Numbered from the stretch's first letter, positions 1 to 8,859 are shown. The stretch: DNA of 64,000 nucleotides from Phaeobacter gallaeciensis (GCF_001678945.1 NZ_CP015124.1:2890001-2954000); one strand, 5' to 3'. Numbers and translations: made by a program. The notes: generated by a model not told the origin, from the letters alone.

Positions 1-68
1 CACTTGAACGACTCAAAGGTTTGCCCGATATGCGCGCTTAAGACGCCAACGCACGCGCCTCTGTCGAA

Positions 69-83
69 AGGGCTCAAAGCCCT
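69..83 (+). terminator. Short hairpin at the left edge
   Basis: A perfect 6-bp stem (agggct / agccct) with a 3-nt loop lies before the first gene. It has no T-run after it, so it may end an upstream gene outside the window or be chance. Around it, positions 1-157 show no coding region that I can support. Confidence 0.25.
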
Positions 84-157
84 AGGGTTACGTAGCGACG
101 GTAACGTCTCTGATTGAAGTGAGCGGTCATAGATGGCCGGGTCTTTTGGAGATGACC

Positions 158-1333
158 ATGAACGCAAACGTCACCGGGCAAATCGCCCGCGAATGTGAAG
201 TCGTACCTACAGCACGCCACATCGAGCATATCGCGAACACCGCTTTCGCACGTCCGACCCTTGTGATCGACGGCGCCGCAGTGTCGCGCCAGTATCAGGC
301 GCTGGCAAATGGTCTGGGCCGCGCCCGCATCCACTATGCGGTCAAGGCCAACCCCGAAGCTGCCCTGCTGCGCCGCCTCGTGCGCTCGGGTTCCAACTTC
401 GATGCGGCCAGCCGCGCCGAGATCGAGATGTGCCTGGCCGCCGGTGCCGCGCCGCATCAGATCACCTTTGGCAACACCATCAAACGCCCGGCTGACATCG
501 CCTTTGCCCATGGCATTGGCATCCGTCATTTCGCTGTCGATGCGGTGGAGGAGCTGGAGAAACTGGCCGAACACGCCCCCGGCGCCCATGTCTGTGTGCG
601 TCTTCTGGTGGATGCGACCGGCGCGGACTGGCCGCTCAGCCGCAAGTTCGGCTGCACCCCGGATATGGCGTTGGCGCTGATGGATCGTGCGCGCACGCTG
701 GGCCTCGTGGCCGATGGTCTGTCCTTCCATGTCGGATCGCAGACACGTGACCCGATGATGTGGGGTGCAACTCTCGATCAGGTCCACGTTGTCTGGCAGG
801 CCGCAAAAGATGCAGGCCATTCCATGCGCCTTCTGAACATCGGTGGCGGTTTTCCGGCGTCTTACGTCAATACCGTGATGGGGCCGAGTGACTATGCCCG
901 CGCGGTGATGGCGCAGGTTGATGCACGTTTCCCCGATGCGTCCGAGGTGATGGCCGAGCCGGGCCGCGGTCTGGTGGCCGAGGCAGGCGCCATTGTGGCC
1001 GAGGTGCTGCTGGTGTCGAAAAAACACGACGAAGATCTGCACCGCTGGGTTTATCTGGATATCGGAAAGTTCTCGGGGCTGGCGGAAACCATGGATGAGG
1101 CGATCCGCTATCGCATCACCTCTGACCGCGATCATGAGAGCACTGGGCCTTGCGTTCTGGCGGGGCCCTCCTGCGACAGCGCGGATGTGCTTTATGAAAA
1201 GCAGCCCTACCAGCTGCCGCTTGGCCTCAAGGCAGGGGATCGCGTGGTGATCCATGCTTGTGGCGCCTATACCTCGACCTATGCCTCGGTCGGGTTCAAT
1301 GGCTTCCCGCCGCTGGATGTGGTGGTGATCTGA
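158..1333 (+). CDS. Type III PLP-dependent (ornithine/lysine-type) decarboxylase
   Basis: A 391-residue fold-III PLP decarboxylase of the ornithine/diaminopimelate/arginine group. The PLP lysine is K63 in YAVKANP. H191 lies in FHVGSQ, the glycine loop is GGGFP at 229-233, and EPGR at 267-270 binds the cofactor phosphate. Near the C-terminus C339-D340 in GPSCD matches the catalytic Cys-Asp pair of eukaryotic-type ornithine decarboxylases, so ornithine (perhaps also lysine) rather than diaminopimelate is the likely substrate, giving putrescine. The start at 158 is chosen because GGAG at 148-151 is correctly spaced for it; the ATG at 152 is too close and an ATG at 119 has no ribosome site. The enzyme should be cytosolic and feed polyamine synthesis. 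Confidence 0.88.
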   Translation: MNANVTGQIARECEVVPTARHIEHIANTAFARPTLVIDGAAVSRQYQALANGLGRARIHYAVKANPEAALLRRLVRSGSNFDAASRAEIEMCLAAGAAPHQITFGNTIKRPADIAFAHGIGIRHFAVDAVEELEKLAEHAPGAHVCVRLLVDATGADWPLSRKFGCTPDMALALMDRARTLGLVADGLSFHVGSQTRDPMMWGATLDQVHVVWQAAKDAGHSMRLLNIGGGFPASYVNTVMGPSDYARAVMAQVDARFPDASEVMAEPGRGLVAEAGAIVAEVLLVSKKHDEDLHRWVYLDIGKFSGLAETMDEAIRYRITSDRDHESTGPCVLAGPSCDSADVLYEKQPYQLPLGLKAGDRVVIHACGAYTSTYASVGFNGFPPLDVVVI

Positions 1334-1464
1334 CCCCGGCGCGGGCCATGATCAGGGAAATTTGAAGGTCGCAAGGGCGTTCGGGGCTTGTACCCGGACG
1401 CCTTTGGTTTTTTGAATGCAGAGAACGACAACCGGACACCGCGCCCATCGTCGCAGATCGACCG

Positions 1465-1543
1465 CTTGTTCGGCCTTAGGCCGGACAGCCCCCGCCCGCC
1501 CCCAAGGCGGGGGCTTTGCCCCCACCACGGGCGAGGCCTGTCC
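1465..1543. repeat. GC-rich palindromic intergenic repeat, family 1, diverged copy
   Basis: The 264-base gap between the decarboxylase and the DUF1989 gene holds nested palindromes, including CCCCCGCC...GGCGGGGG. Read on the minus strand it aligns by eye with the family-1 copies at 33059-33150 and 27488-27606, sharing the GGGGCGG...GGGG.GCTG..CCGGCCT...GGCCG...ACAAG skeleton. No gene is evident in it. Confidence 0.5.
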
Positions 1544-1597
1544 TGCGCGCAATGGAAGAGGAGACACGGTACCCAGACACGAGGAGCCCTTGCGACC

Positions 1598-2455
1598 ATG
1601 ACCCATACCCATCATCCCGCCCCGGCAGACGCCGAGGCCCGCAAGGCCGTCAAACCGGTCATCTGCTATCCCAATGAAACACTGCCGGTGCCGGATCTAC
1701 CGCTCTACCGGGCGGCGCGCGAGGGCGCGGAGAAGACCGGCGAGGTGCTGGTTCCGGCCCGCGATGCCGCTTGTTTCGAAGTGCCCGCCGGGCATTTCTT
1801 CCGCATCTCCTCGGTCGAGGGGCCGCAGGTGGGGGATCTCAACCTGTGGAACCGCAATGACCTGTCCGAGCGTTTCTATTCCGGCAAGAGCCGCGCCCTG
1901 CATGGCACCCACCTGACCAGCGGGGAGCGCATGTGGACCAGTTTCCCGTATCTGCGCCCAATGGCCACCATCACCGAGGATACGCTGGAGTGGTACGGCA
2001 TGGATGCCTATGGCGGATCTGTGCACGATGTGATCGGCACCCGCTGTGATCCCTATACTGGCAATCTGCTGGCGGGCAGCCAGTACCACCATTGCTGCCA
2101 CTCCAACCTGACCCGGGCGCTGGCCGATCATCTGGGCGTGAGCCTTGTGGAGGCCGAACCACATGTGCATGACGTGCTGAACGTTTTCATGTGCACCGGC
2201 TTCACCCGCGACACCGGGCAGTATTTCATGAAGGCCAGCCCGGTCCGCCCCGGAGATTATCTGGAATTCTTTGCCGAGATAGACCTGCTGGGGGCGCTCA
2301 GCGCCTGCCCCGGCGGGGATTGCTCCTCCGAGCATTCCAGTGATACCGCTGCGTGCCATCCGCTGCTGGTAGAGGTTTTTGCCCCCGCTGCGGGCGCGTT
2401 GGAGGGATGGAGCAGCCCGCCGGTGAATGGCTACGACCGCAGTCACGGCCGCTAA
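1598..2455 (+). CDS. DUF1989 (urea carboxylase-associated family) protein
   Basis: A 285-residue cytosolic protein resembling the DUF1989 family, whose members often accompany urea carboxylase or glycine-cleavage-like enzymes. Visible features are the PAGHFFRI segment near residue 70, GDLNLWN, the Cys/His-rich stretch QYHHCCHSNL near 165 and HDVLNVFMCTGF; clustered His and Cys suggest a metal site. The frame is open from 1388, but the upstream part runs through a repeat, and the ATG at 1598 follows GAGGAG at 1581-1586, so the shorter protein is preferred. No urea carboxylase or allophanate hydrolase gene is adjacent, so the substrate cannot be inferred. The neighbouring decarboxylase hints only weakly at nitrogen metabolism. 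Confidence 0.72.
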   Translation: MTHTHHPAPADAEARKAVKPVICYPNETLPVPDLPLYRAAREGAEKTGEVLVPARDAACFEVPAGHFFRISSVEGPQVGDLNLWNRNDLSERFYSGKSRALHGTHLTSGERMWTSFPYLRPMATITEDTLEWYGMDAYGGSVHDVIGTRCDPYTGNLLAGSQYHHCCHSNLTRALADHLGVSLVEAEPHVHDVLNVFMCTGFTRDTGQYFMKASPVRPGDYLEFFAEIDLLGALSACPGGDCSSEHSSDTAACHPLLVEVFAPAAGALEGWSSPPVNGYDRSHGR

Positions 2456-2458
2456 AGC

Positions 2459-2542
2459 GGGCTCTCCCGCGTCTCTTTGCAGCCCCCTGCCGGGGGCCGC
2501 AAAAGCCTTGGGCCCGGCAGCGCGCGTGCCGCGCGCTGCGCC
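2459..2542. repeat. GC-rich palindromic intergenic repeat, family 2
   Basis: Immediately after the DUF1989 stop codon comes a CTCCCGC box, then CCTTGGGCCCGGC followed by a GCGCGC palindrome. The same order recurs 3' of the SDR gene (13016-13098) and of the sulfatase gene (40339-40417). Confidence 0.5.
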
Positions 2543-2563
2543 ATCGCCTGACGCAAGCACATG

Positions 2564-2598
2564 AAAAAAGGCAGCGGAGGCGATCCGCTGCCTTTCTT
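2564..2598 (-). terminator. Rho-independent terminator of deoD
   Basis: A perfect 9-bp stem (GGCAGCGGA / TCCGCTGCC) with a 5-base loop is flanked by six A on the left and TTTCTT on the right. On the minus strand it ends in a T6 tract just past deoD; it could also act on the plus strand. Confidence 0.85.
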
Positions 2599-2629
2599 AT
2601 GTTCCTTAGAGATCGTGACCACGCCAGTC

Positions 2630-3334
2630 TCAGGCGAAGGCGGCTTCCAGCGCGATTTCAACCATATCGCCAAAGCTGCGCTCGCGCTGATCCGACGGCA
2701 GCGCTTCGCCGGTTTGCAGATGGTCCGACACCGTCAGTACCGCCAGCGCCCGGCAGCCATAGCGGGCCGCGAGGGTGTAGAGCTCGGCGGCTTCCATCTC
2801 GACGCCCAGAATGCCGTGACGCACCATCTGTTCATTGAGGTCGGGCCGTTCGTCATAGAAGGTATCCGAAGAATAAATCCCGCCCACGTGTGTGGTGACA
2901 TCACGCGCCTCGGCGGCCCGCGCAGCGGCCTGCAGCAGCGACCAGTCAGCGCAAGGGGCGAAATTGACCTCCTTGAAGATCGTGTCCGAGGGGGATCCGG
3001 CAGTGGTGGCCGTCATCGCGAGGATGACATCTCTCAGTCCAACCGTTTTCTGCATGCCACCGCAGGAGCCGATACGGATCAGGGTTTTGGCGCCAAAATC
3101 CCTGATCAGCTCATTTGCGTAAATGGAAAGCGATGGCATTCCCATGCCGCTCCCCTGAATTGTCACCGGATTGCCGTTCCAGCTGCCGGTAAATCCCAGC
3201 ATGCCCCGGACGTCATTTACCAGACAGGCGTCCTGTAAAAAGGTTTCTGCCGCCCATTTCGCACGATAAGGATCGCCGGGCATCAGAACCGTTTCGGCAA
3301 TCTCGCCATTTTTGGCGCCAATATGGATTGTCAC
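2630..3334 (-). CDS. deoD: Purine nucleoside phosphorylase, DeoD type
   Basis: A 234-residue hexameric-type purine nucleoside phosphorylase that cleaves purine (deoxy)ribonucleosides with phosphate. Residue numbering matches the E. coli enzyme exactly: G20, R24, R43, R87 and S90 for phosphate, E179-M180-E181 for ribose, and S203-D204 for the base. The start codon is GTG at 3334, preceded by GGAGA at a good distance. It lies 24 bases downstream of the H-NS-like gene on the same strand and ends at a clear terminator. It is part of cytosolic purine salvage; the BMP-type importer at 15.5-20.4 kb may supply nucleosides, but no linkage is visible. Confidence 0.95.
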   Translation of the reverse strand: MTIHIGAKNGEIAETVLMPGDPYRAKWAAETFLQDACLVNDVRGMLGFTGSWNGNPVTIQGSGMGMPSLSIYANELIRDFGAKTLIRIGSCGGMQKTVGLRDVILAMTATTAGSPSDTIFKEVNFAPCADWSLLQAAARAAEARDVTTHVGGIYSSDTFYDERPDLNEQMVRHGILGVEMEAAELYTLAARYGCRALAVLTVSDHLQTGEALPSDQRERSFGDMVEIALEAAFA

Positions 3335-3358
3335 TGCGTTTCTCCAGTCCGGTCAGGA

Positions 3359-3679
3359 TCAGATTTCCAGATCCGAGATATCCATTCCGGCGGTCAGGGC
3401 AGCATGCACCCAGTGCGGTTTACGGCCACGGCCGCTCCAGGTTTCTTCGGGATTGTTCGGATTGCGGTATTTGGCGGCCGCTTTTTGTTTTTTACCGCCG
3501 CCACGCTGGTTGCCACCGGTAATCTCTTCCAGAGCAAAACCGTATTTGGCAGCAGCGGCTTCGGCGGCTTTCAGGGCTTCCTGACGTTCGCGGATTTCTG
3601 CCGATTTAATTGCCGCATCAATTTGAGATTTCAGCTCAACAAGTTCGCTGCGCGACATGGAAGAAAGATCAATGCTCAT
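3359..3679 (-). CDS. H-NS family DNA-binding protein (HvrA-like)
   Basis: A 106-residue nucleoid-associated regulator. Residues 1-50 form a charged, predicted coiled-coil dimerisation region (SELVELKSQIDAAIKSAEIRE onward). The C-terminal H-NS domain carries YRNPNNPEETWSGRG near 71-85, followed by RKPHWV, the AT-hook-like minor-groove motif of alphaproteobacterial H-NS/HvrA proteins. The ATG at 3679 follows GGAG; an upstream in-frame extension to 3772 crosses a hairpin and is rejected. In Rhodobacter, HvrA tunes photosynthesis and nitrogen genes; here the targets are unknown. It lies between ecm and deoD, all on the minus strand, with its own structured leader. Confidence 0.88.
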   Translation of the reverse strand: MSIDLSSMSRSELVELKSQIDAAIKSAEIRERQEALKAAEAAAAKYGFALEEITGGNQRGGGKKQKAAAKYRNPNNPEETWSGRGRKPHWVHAALTAGMDISDLEI

Positions 3680-3697
3680 TGTGATACTCCGGATCGT

Positions 3698-3729
3698 TAG
3701 GGCCACACCCGATTTTTCGTGCGGCCCTA
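3698..3729. promoter_or_regulatory. Inverted repeat in the H-NS gene leader
   Basis: Arms tagggccacac (3698-3708) and gtgcggcccta (3719-3729) pair at 10 of 11 positions around a 10-base loop, ending 18 bases before the H-NS start codon. There is no T-run, so it may be an operator, a leader structure or the ecm transcript end. Confidence 0.45.
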
Positions 3730-3799
3730 TATGACGATATTGACCCGGAAATATTAGCGGAATTTTCCCCATTTTGGGAAAAAAATCGTGATCAACCCA

Positions 3800-5776
3800 T
3801 TAAGATGCAATCGCGGGTGGTTTTGCGAGGTCGACAATGTCGCTCATAATTGAATTTAGCTCGAAATCTTTTGGCGTATAGACCCGCGCCACTCCCATTT
3901 TTTTCAACCGTTCGGCATCGTCATCGGGAATAATACCGCCGACAACCACCGGAATGTGATCCAGTCCGGCATCGCGCAGCAGCTGCATCATGTCCTCGAC
4001 CAGTGGCAGGTGGCTGCCGGACAGGATCGACAGGCCGATCACATGGGCGTCGTCCTTCTGAGCCTGAGCCACCAGTTCCTGCGGCGTCATGCGGATACCG
4101 TCATAGGTGATGTCCATGCCGCAGTCGCGGGCGCGGAAGGCGATCTGCTCGGCGCCGTTGGAGTGACCATCAAGGCCGGGTTTGCCGACCACGAACTTGA
4201 GCCGCCGCCCCAGCTGGTCGCTGACCGCGTTGACGGCATCGCGCAGGTCTTCAAGACCCTCGGTCTTGTTCGAGGGGGAGCCGGAGACACCGGTCGGGCC
4301 GCGATAGGTGCCATAGGCCTTGCGCATTTCCTCGGCCCATTCACCGGTGGTGACGCCTGCCTTGGCTGCCGCGATGGAGGGTTCCATGATGTTGCTGCCG
4401 TCCTTGGCTGCCTGACGCAGCGCGGCCAGCGCCTGCTCTACGGCGGCATTGTCACGTTCGGCGCGCCAGGTGTTGAGGCGGGCGATCTGCTGCTGCTCTA
4501 CGGCAGGGTCGACGACCATGATGCCGCCATCTTCGGTCTGCAGCGGCGAGGGCTCGCCCTCGGTCCAGCGGTTGACGCCGACCACGACGGTCTCGTTCCG
4601 CTCGATCCGGTTCAGGCGTTCGGCGTTGGAATCCACCAGACGCGATTTCATGTATTCAATCGAGGCAACGGCGCCGCCCATGGAATCGAGGTTAGCCAGC
4701 TCGGCGCGGGCGCCGTCTTTCAGTTCCTCGACCTTGCGATCCACCGCCGGGTTGCCGTCGAAAAGGTCCTCGTATTCCAGAAGGTCGGTCTCATAGGCCA
4801 GGATCTGCTGCATGCGCATCGACCACTGCTGATCCCAGGGGCGGGGCAGGCCAAGGGCTTCGTTCCAGGCGGGCAGCTGCACGGCGCGGGCGCGCGCCTT
4901 TTTCGAGAGCGTCACCGCCAGCATTTCGATCAGGATACGGTAGACGTTGTTTTCCGGCTGCTGCTCGGTCAGGCCAAGGGAGTTCACCTGCACGCCATAG
5001 CGGAAGCGGCGGAATTTCGGGTTGTCGACGCCATAGCGCTTTTCGCAGATCTCGTCCCAGAGATCGACAAAGGCACGCATCTTGCACATCTCGGTGACGA
5101 ACCGGATGCCTGCGTTCACAAAGAACGAGATCCGTCCCACCAGCGCCGGGAAATCTTCGGGCGCGATACGCGGGCGCAGCTCGTCCAGAACCGCCTGTGC
5201 GGTGGCCAGTGCAAAGGCCAACTCCTGCTCCGGTGTCGCGCCGGCCTCTTGCAGGTGGTAGGAGCAGACGTTCATCGGGTTCCACTTGGGCACATTTGTG
5301 TAGCAGTATTCGGCCACATCCGCGATCATCTTGAGGCTGGGTTTCGGCGGGCAGATATAGGTGCCGCGCGACAGGTATTCCTTGATCAGATCGTTTTGTA
5401 CCGTGCCTTGCAGCTTGCTGATGTCAGCGCCCTGTTCCTCGGCCACGGCGATATAAAGCGACAACAGCCAGGGCGCGGTCGCGTTGATCGTCATCGAGGT
5501 GTTCATCTGCTCCAGCGGGATCTGGTCGAAGAGAGTACGCATGTCGCCCAGGTGGCTGACCGGCACACCGACCTTGCCCACCTCGCCGCGCGCCAGCACG
5601 TGATCGCTGTCATAGCCAGTCTGGGTCGGCAGGTCGAAGGCGACGGACAGGCCGGTCTGGCCCTTGGCCAGGTTCGAGCGGTACAGCGCGTTGGAGGCCT
5701 CGGCGGTGGAGTGTCCGGCATAGGTCCGGATCAGCCAGGGACGATCGGCTTTGCGGTCATTCTGCGTCTGCGACAT
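3800..5776 (-). CDS. ecm: Ethylmalonyl-CoA mutase
   Basis: A 658-residue adenosylcobalamin-dependent acyl-CoA mutase that converts (2R)-ethylmalonyl-CoA to methylsuccinyl-CoA in the ethylmalonyl-CoA pathway. The substrate barrel spans roughly residues 1-500 (RTYAGHST, FDLPTQTGYDSDH). The C-terminal B12 domain has D-G-H-S-N-G with the lower-axial His at 538, SILSGSH, and VVGGIIPDDD. Single-chain length and the C-terminal B12 domain fit Ecm/MeaA rather than the two-subunit methylmalonyl-CoA mutase, and ccrA, the preceding pathway enzyme, is 1.7 kb away. The ATG at 5776 is preferred over an open extension of 102 codons that crosses the promoter and has no family match. Confidence 0.93.
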   Translation of the reverse strand: MSQTQNDRKADRPWLIRTYAGHSTAEASNALYRSNLAKGQTGLSVAFDLPTQTGYDSDHVLARGEVGKVGVPVSHLGDMRTLFDQIPLEQMNTSMTINATAPWLLSLYIAVAEEQGADISKLQGTVQNDLIKEYLSRGTYICPPKPSLKMIADVAEYCYTNVPKWNPMNVCSYHLQEAGATPEQELAFALATAQAVLDELRPRIAPEDFPALVGRISFFVNAGIRFVTEMCKMRAFVDLWDEICEKRYGVDNPKFRRFRYGVQVNSLGLTEQQPENNVYRILIEMLAVTLSKKARARAVQLPAWNEALGLPRPWDQQWSMRMQQILAYETDLLEYEDLFDGNPAVDRKVEELKDGARAELANLDSMGGAVASIEYMKSRLVDSNAERLNRIERNETVVVGVNRWTEGEPSPLQTEDGGIMVVDPAVEQQQIARLNTWRAERDNAAVEQALAALRQAAKDGSNIMEPSIAAAKAGVTTGEWAEEMRKAYGTYRGPTGVSGSPSNKTEGLEDLRDAVNAVSDQLGRRLKFVVGKPGLDGHSNGAEQIAFRARDCGMDITYDGIRMTPQELVAQAQKDDAHVIGLSILSGSHLPLVEDMMQLLRDAGLDHIPVVVGGIIPDDDAERLKKMGVARVYTPKDFELNSIMSDIVDLAKPPAIAS

Positions 5777-5825
5777 GGGCGGGCCTCGCGATTCTGTGGT
5801 GGGTAATTTTATTTCGCTGTGGCGA

Positions 5826-5854
5826 TGTAAAGCGGAATAATAAACCCATGTCAA
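5826..5854 (-). promoter_or_regulatory. Candidate sigma-70 promoter of ecm
   Basis: On the minus strand a perfect TTGACA (5849-5854) is followed after 17 bases by TTTACA (5826-5831), about 50 bases before the ecm start codon. The region is AT-rich compared with its surroundings and shared with the divergent acyltransferase gene. Confidence 0.5.
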
Positions 5855-5939
5855 TTCGCTGCGTTGCGGCGAACACTGCGTCAGGTGCTGATCCTGCGTT
5901 ACAATTGCCCGTGCAGGCCTTTGCTGCCACAGTCGGGCC

Positions 5940-7391
5940 ATGACGAGTACCGTAGAGCTTCCGCTTTGGCTGTTTGTGCTGATCCTGCTGTTTGCTGCGG
6001 TCACCTTTGCCTCGCATTTCCTGTTTCCATCCGTGCGCTGGTTCTTCCGGCGGCGGCTGGAACGGGCGGTGGCACGGCTCAACCAGCGACTGGAGCGCCC
6101 GATCGAGCCATTCCGGCTGGCGCGGCGCTATGACATGATCCAGCGGCTGATCTATGATCCGCAGGTGGCGCAGGCGGTGGCCGATCACGCGGCGACGGAA
6201 GGCATTCCCGACAACGTCGCCTTTGAAGAGGCGCGGCGCTATGCGCGCGAGATCGTTCCGTCCTTTTCCGCCTTCACCTATTTCAGCTTTGCCATTCGCG
6301 TCACGCGCTGGCTGTCCAATGCGATCTACCGGGTGCGTCTGGGCCATCAGGACGAAGAGGCGCTGCGCCGCATCGACCCAGAGGCAACGCTGGTTTTTGT
6401 GATGAACCACCGCAGCAATATGGATTACGTGCTGATCACCTATCTGGCAGCTCGGCGCTCGGCCCTGTCTTATGCGGTGGGGGAGTGGGCGCGGGTCTGG
6501 CCGCTGTCGCGGTTGATCCGGGCCATGGGGGCCTATTTCATCCGTCGCAAATCCCGCAATGAACTCTATCGCCGGGTGCTGGCCACCTATGTACGCCTTG
6601 CCACGCAGGGCGGGGCTACGCAGGCGATGTTCCCCGAAGGCGGCCTTAGCCTGGACGGCGCGCTGGCGCCGCCGCGTCTTGGGCTGCTGAAATACATTGT
6701 CGACGCGCGGGACCCGGCCGGGCCGGGGCGGGATGTGGTCTTTGTGCCGGTGGGGCTGAATTACGACTGGGTGCTGGAGGACAAGATCCTGACCTCGGCC
6801 GGGCGCGCCGGAGAGCGCCGGTTCCGCGCTCGTATCGGCGTGGTGATGGCGCGGATGCTGCGGCAGCTGTGGCTGTGGATGACCGGGCGCTATCACCGGT
6901 TCGGCTATGCTGCGGTGAACTTTGGCCGCCCTTTGAGCCTTGCGGAATTCACCGCCGCGCAGCAGGCTGCCGATCCTTCTGGGCCGGTCACGGCGTCAGA
7001 TCTTCCCGAACCCCTGTCGCAGGAGTTGATGGAGCGGATCGGTGATATTGTACCGGTACTGCCGGTACCCGCAGTTTGCTCGTTGCTGCTGTCCGAAGGC
7101 GCAATGACGCGCAGCGCGCTGGAACAGCGGCTTGCGGCGCTGCTGGAGCGGATGCCGCTCTCCCATATCCATCTGCCCCGCGACAGCCGGTCCTATGCGG
7201 TTGAAACAGCGCTGCGGATCCTGGTGCGGCGCGGCATCCTGCGCTCCGAACAGGGGCGTTTCGTGCCGGTGCCCGCCAAACGGGACCTGCTGACCTACTA
7301 TGCCAACTCCATTAGTCACCTGCTGCCTGCAGCGGCCCTGCCTACGGATGCTGCAGGCGCCAAGGAAATTTCTGCGTCTGCGAGGTCATAA
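5940..7391 (+). CDS. PlsB/PlsC-superfamily glycerol-3-phosphate (lyso-PA) acyltransferase
   Basis: A 483-residue membrane-associated acyltransferase. One N-terminal membrane segment (about residues 7-28) is followed by a basic stretch. The acyltransferase block has the catalytic HxxxxD motif H157-R-S-N-M-D162, GAYFIRR at 197-203 and FPEGG at 231-235, all typical of PlsB-type sn-glycerol-3-phosphate O-acyltransferases. It is shorter than E. coli PlsB (about 800 residues) because it lacks the long N-terminal region. It should acylate glycerol phosphate in phospholipid synthesis at the inner membrane. It is divergent from ecm and upstream of ccrA; the association with the ethylmalonyl-CoA genes is positional only. 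Confidence 0.82.
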   Translation: MTSTVELPLWLFVLILLFAAVTFASHFLFPSVRWFFRRRLERAVARLNQRLERPIEPFRLARRYDMIQRLIYDPQVAQAVADHAATEGIPDNVAFEEARRYAREIVPSFSAFTYFSFAIRVTRWLSNAIYRVRLGHQDEEALRRIDPEATLVFVMNHRSNMDYVLITYLAARRSALSYAVGEWARVWPLSRLIRAMGAYFIRRKSRNELYRRVLATYVRLATQGGATQAMFPEGGLSLDGALAPPRLGLLKYIVDARDPAGPGRDVVFVPVGLNYDWVLEDKILTSAGRAGERRFRARIGVVMARMLRQLWLWMTGRYHRFGYAAVNFGRPLSLAEFTAAQQAADPSGPVTASDLPEPLSQELMERIGDIVPVLPVPAVCSLLLSEGAMTRSALEQRLAALLERMPLSHIHLPRDSRSYAVETALRILVRRGILRSEQGRFVPVPAKRDLLTYYANSISHLLPAAALPTDAAGAKEISASARS

Positions 7392-7416
7392 AATTACAAA
7401 ACAACCTCAAATGGGG

Positions 7417-7445
7417 TTGCATTATTACCTTGCCGTTTTTATTCC
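7417..7445 (+). promoter_or_regulatory. Candidate promoter of ccrA
   Basis: TTGCAT (7417-7422), a 17-base AT-rich spacer and TATTCC (7440-7445) lie 58 bases before the ccrA ATG. A consensus AAGGAGG (7491-7497) precedes that ATG by five bases, consistent with a highly expressed gene. Confidence 0.38.
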
Positions 7446-7502
7446 CTAGGTAGACCCGCGATTCTGCATTGCGGCAAAACCGTTTTAACGAAGGAGGCCA
7501 TC

Positions 7503-8789
7503 ATGGCTCTGGACACGCAGACCGACGTTCTGTCCTACGAGGCGCCCGAGAAGGATCTCTATGAGATGGGCGAAATCCCTCCGATGGGTTACGTCCCCAA
7601 GAAGATGTACGCCTGGACCATCCGCAAGGAGCGCCACGGTGAGCCGAACACTGCCATGGTCGAGGAAGTGGTGGATGTGCCCGAGCTGGACAGCCACGAG
7701 GTGCTGGTCCTGGTGATGGCCGCCGGCGTCAACTACAACGGTGTCTGGGCCGCGCTGGGCAAGCCGATCTCGCCCTTTGACGGTCACAAGGCGCCCTATC
7801 ACATCGCCGGCTCCGATGCCGCGGGTATCGTCTGGGCGGTTGGTTCCAAGGTGAAGCGCTGGAAAGTCGGCGACGAGGTCGTGGTGCACTGCAACCAGGA
7901 CGACGGCGACGACGAGGAATGCAACGGCGGCGACCCGATGTATTCGCCGAGCCAGCGTATCTGGGGCTATGAAACTCCCGATGGCTCCTTTGCTCAGTTC
8001 ACCAATGTGCAGGCCCAGCAGCTGATGCCGCGCCCCAAGCACCTGACCTGGGAAGAAAGCGCCTGCTACACGCTGACGCTGGCCACCGCCTACCGCATGC
8101 TGTTCGGCCACGAGCCGCACGACCTGAAGCCGGGCCAGAACGTTCTGGTCTGGGGCGCGTCGGGTGGTCTTGGCTCCTACGCGATCCAGCTGATCAACAC
8201 CGCCGGCGCCAACGCCATCGGCGTGATCTCGGACGAGAGCAAGCGGGAGTTCGTCATGGGCCTGGGTGCCAAGGGCGTTCTGAACCGCAAGGACTTCAAC
8301 TGCTGGGGCCAGATGCCGACGGTCAACACCCCGGAATATGCCGCCTGGTTCAAGGAAGCGCGCAAGTTCGGCGCCGCGATCTGGGAAATCACCGGCAAGG
8401 GCGTGAACGTCGACATGGTGTTCGAACACCCCGGTGAGGCGACCTTCCCGGTCTCCACCTTTGTCTGCAAAAAAGGCGGCATGGTGGTGATCTGTGCAGG
8501 CACCACCGGCTATAACCTGACGCTCGATGTGCGCTACATGTGGATGCACCAGAAGCGCCTGCAGGGCAGCCACTTTGCCCACCTGAAACAGGCGTCTTCC
8601 GCGAACAAGCTGATGCTGGAGCGTCGTCTTGATCCCTGCATGTCCGAAGTGTTCACCTGGAACGACCTGCCTGAGGCGCATATGAAGATGCTGCGCAACG
8701 AACATCTGCCCGGCAATATGTCGGTTCTGGTGCAGGCGCCCAAGACCGGTCTTCGCACCCTTGAGGACGTTCTCGAAGCGGGCAAATAA
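7503..8789 (+). CDS. ccrA: Crotonyl-CoA carboxylase/reductase
   Basis: A 428-residue medium-chain dehydrogenase/reductase that reductively carboxylates crotonyl-CoA with NADPH and CO2 to (2S)-ethylmalonyl-CoA, the key step of the ethylmalonyl-CoA pathway for acetyl-CoA assimilation. Diagnostic parts are MGYVPKKMYAWTIRKERHG near the N-terminus, GVNYNGVWAALG (residues 75-86, containing the active-site Asn of the family), the acidic loop NQDDGDDEECNGGDP and the NADPH loop GASGGLG (218-224). The length equals characterised Ccr enzymes. It has a consensus ribosome site and its own terminator at 8825-8859, so it is probably monocistronic. Ecm lies nearby on the other strand. Confidence 0.97.
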   Translation: MALDTQTDVLSYEAPEKDLYEMGEIPPMGYVPKKMYAWTIRKERHGEPNTAMVEEVVDVPELDSHEVLVLVMAAGVNYNGVWAALGKPISPFDGHKAPYHIAGSDAAGIVWAVGSKVKRWKVGDEVVVHCNQDDGDDEECNGGDPMYSPSQRIWGYETPDGSFAQFTNVQAQQLMPRPKHLTWEESACYTLTLATAYRMLFGHEPHDLKPGQNVLVWGASGGLGSYAIQLINTAGANAIGVISDESKREFVMGLGAKGVLNRKDFNCWGQMPTVNTPEYAAWFKEARKFGAAIWEITGKGVNVDMVFEHPGEATFPVSTFVCKKGGMVVICAGTTGYNLTLDVRYMWMHQKRLQGSHFAHLKQASSANKLMLERRLDPCMSEVFTWNDLPEAHMKMLRNEHLPGNMSVLVQAPKTGLRTLEDVLEAGK

Positions 8790-8824
8790 TCCCGCCCTGC
8801 CGGGTTTCTATTGCTGAAAATCAG

Positions 8825-8859
8825 AAGAGCGAATCATTTCAAGTGGTTCGCTCTTTTTT
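8825..8859 (+). terminator. Rho-independent terminator of ccrA
   Basis: AAGAGCGAA pairs with TTCGCTCTT, extended by CA/TG, and is followed directly by TTTT. It isolates ccrA from the downstream quorum-sensing genes. Confidence 0.92.

Noticed and set aside
87-105. GTTAC...GTAAC inverted repeat before the decarboxylase
   Set aside because: Five-base arms with a nine-base spacer give weak support for an operator.
1388-1597. An N-terminal extension of the DUF1989 protein
   Set aside because: The extension translates a palindromic repeat, and a ribosome site exists for ATG 1598.
3956-5806. A 616-codon open frame opposite ecm
   Set aside because: It is antisense to a well-supported gene, has no recognisable domain, and is expected from high third-position GC in the real gene.
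5777-6082. A 102-residue N-terminal extension of ecm
   Set aside because: It overlaps the divergent gene and a good promoter; the mature family start is at 5776.
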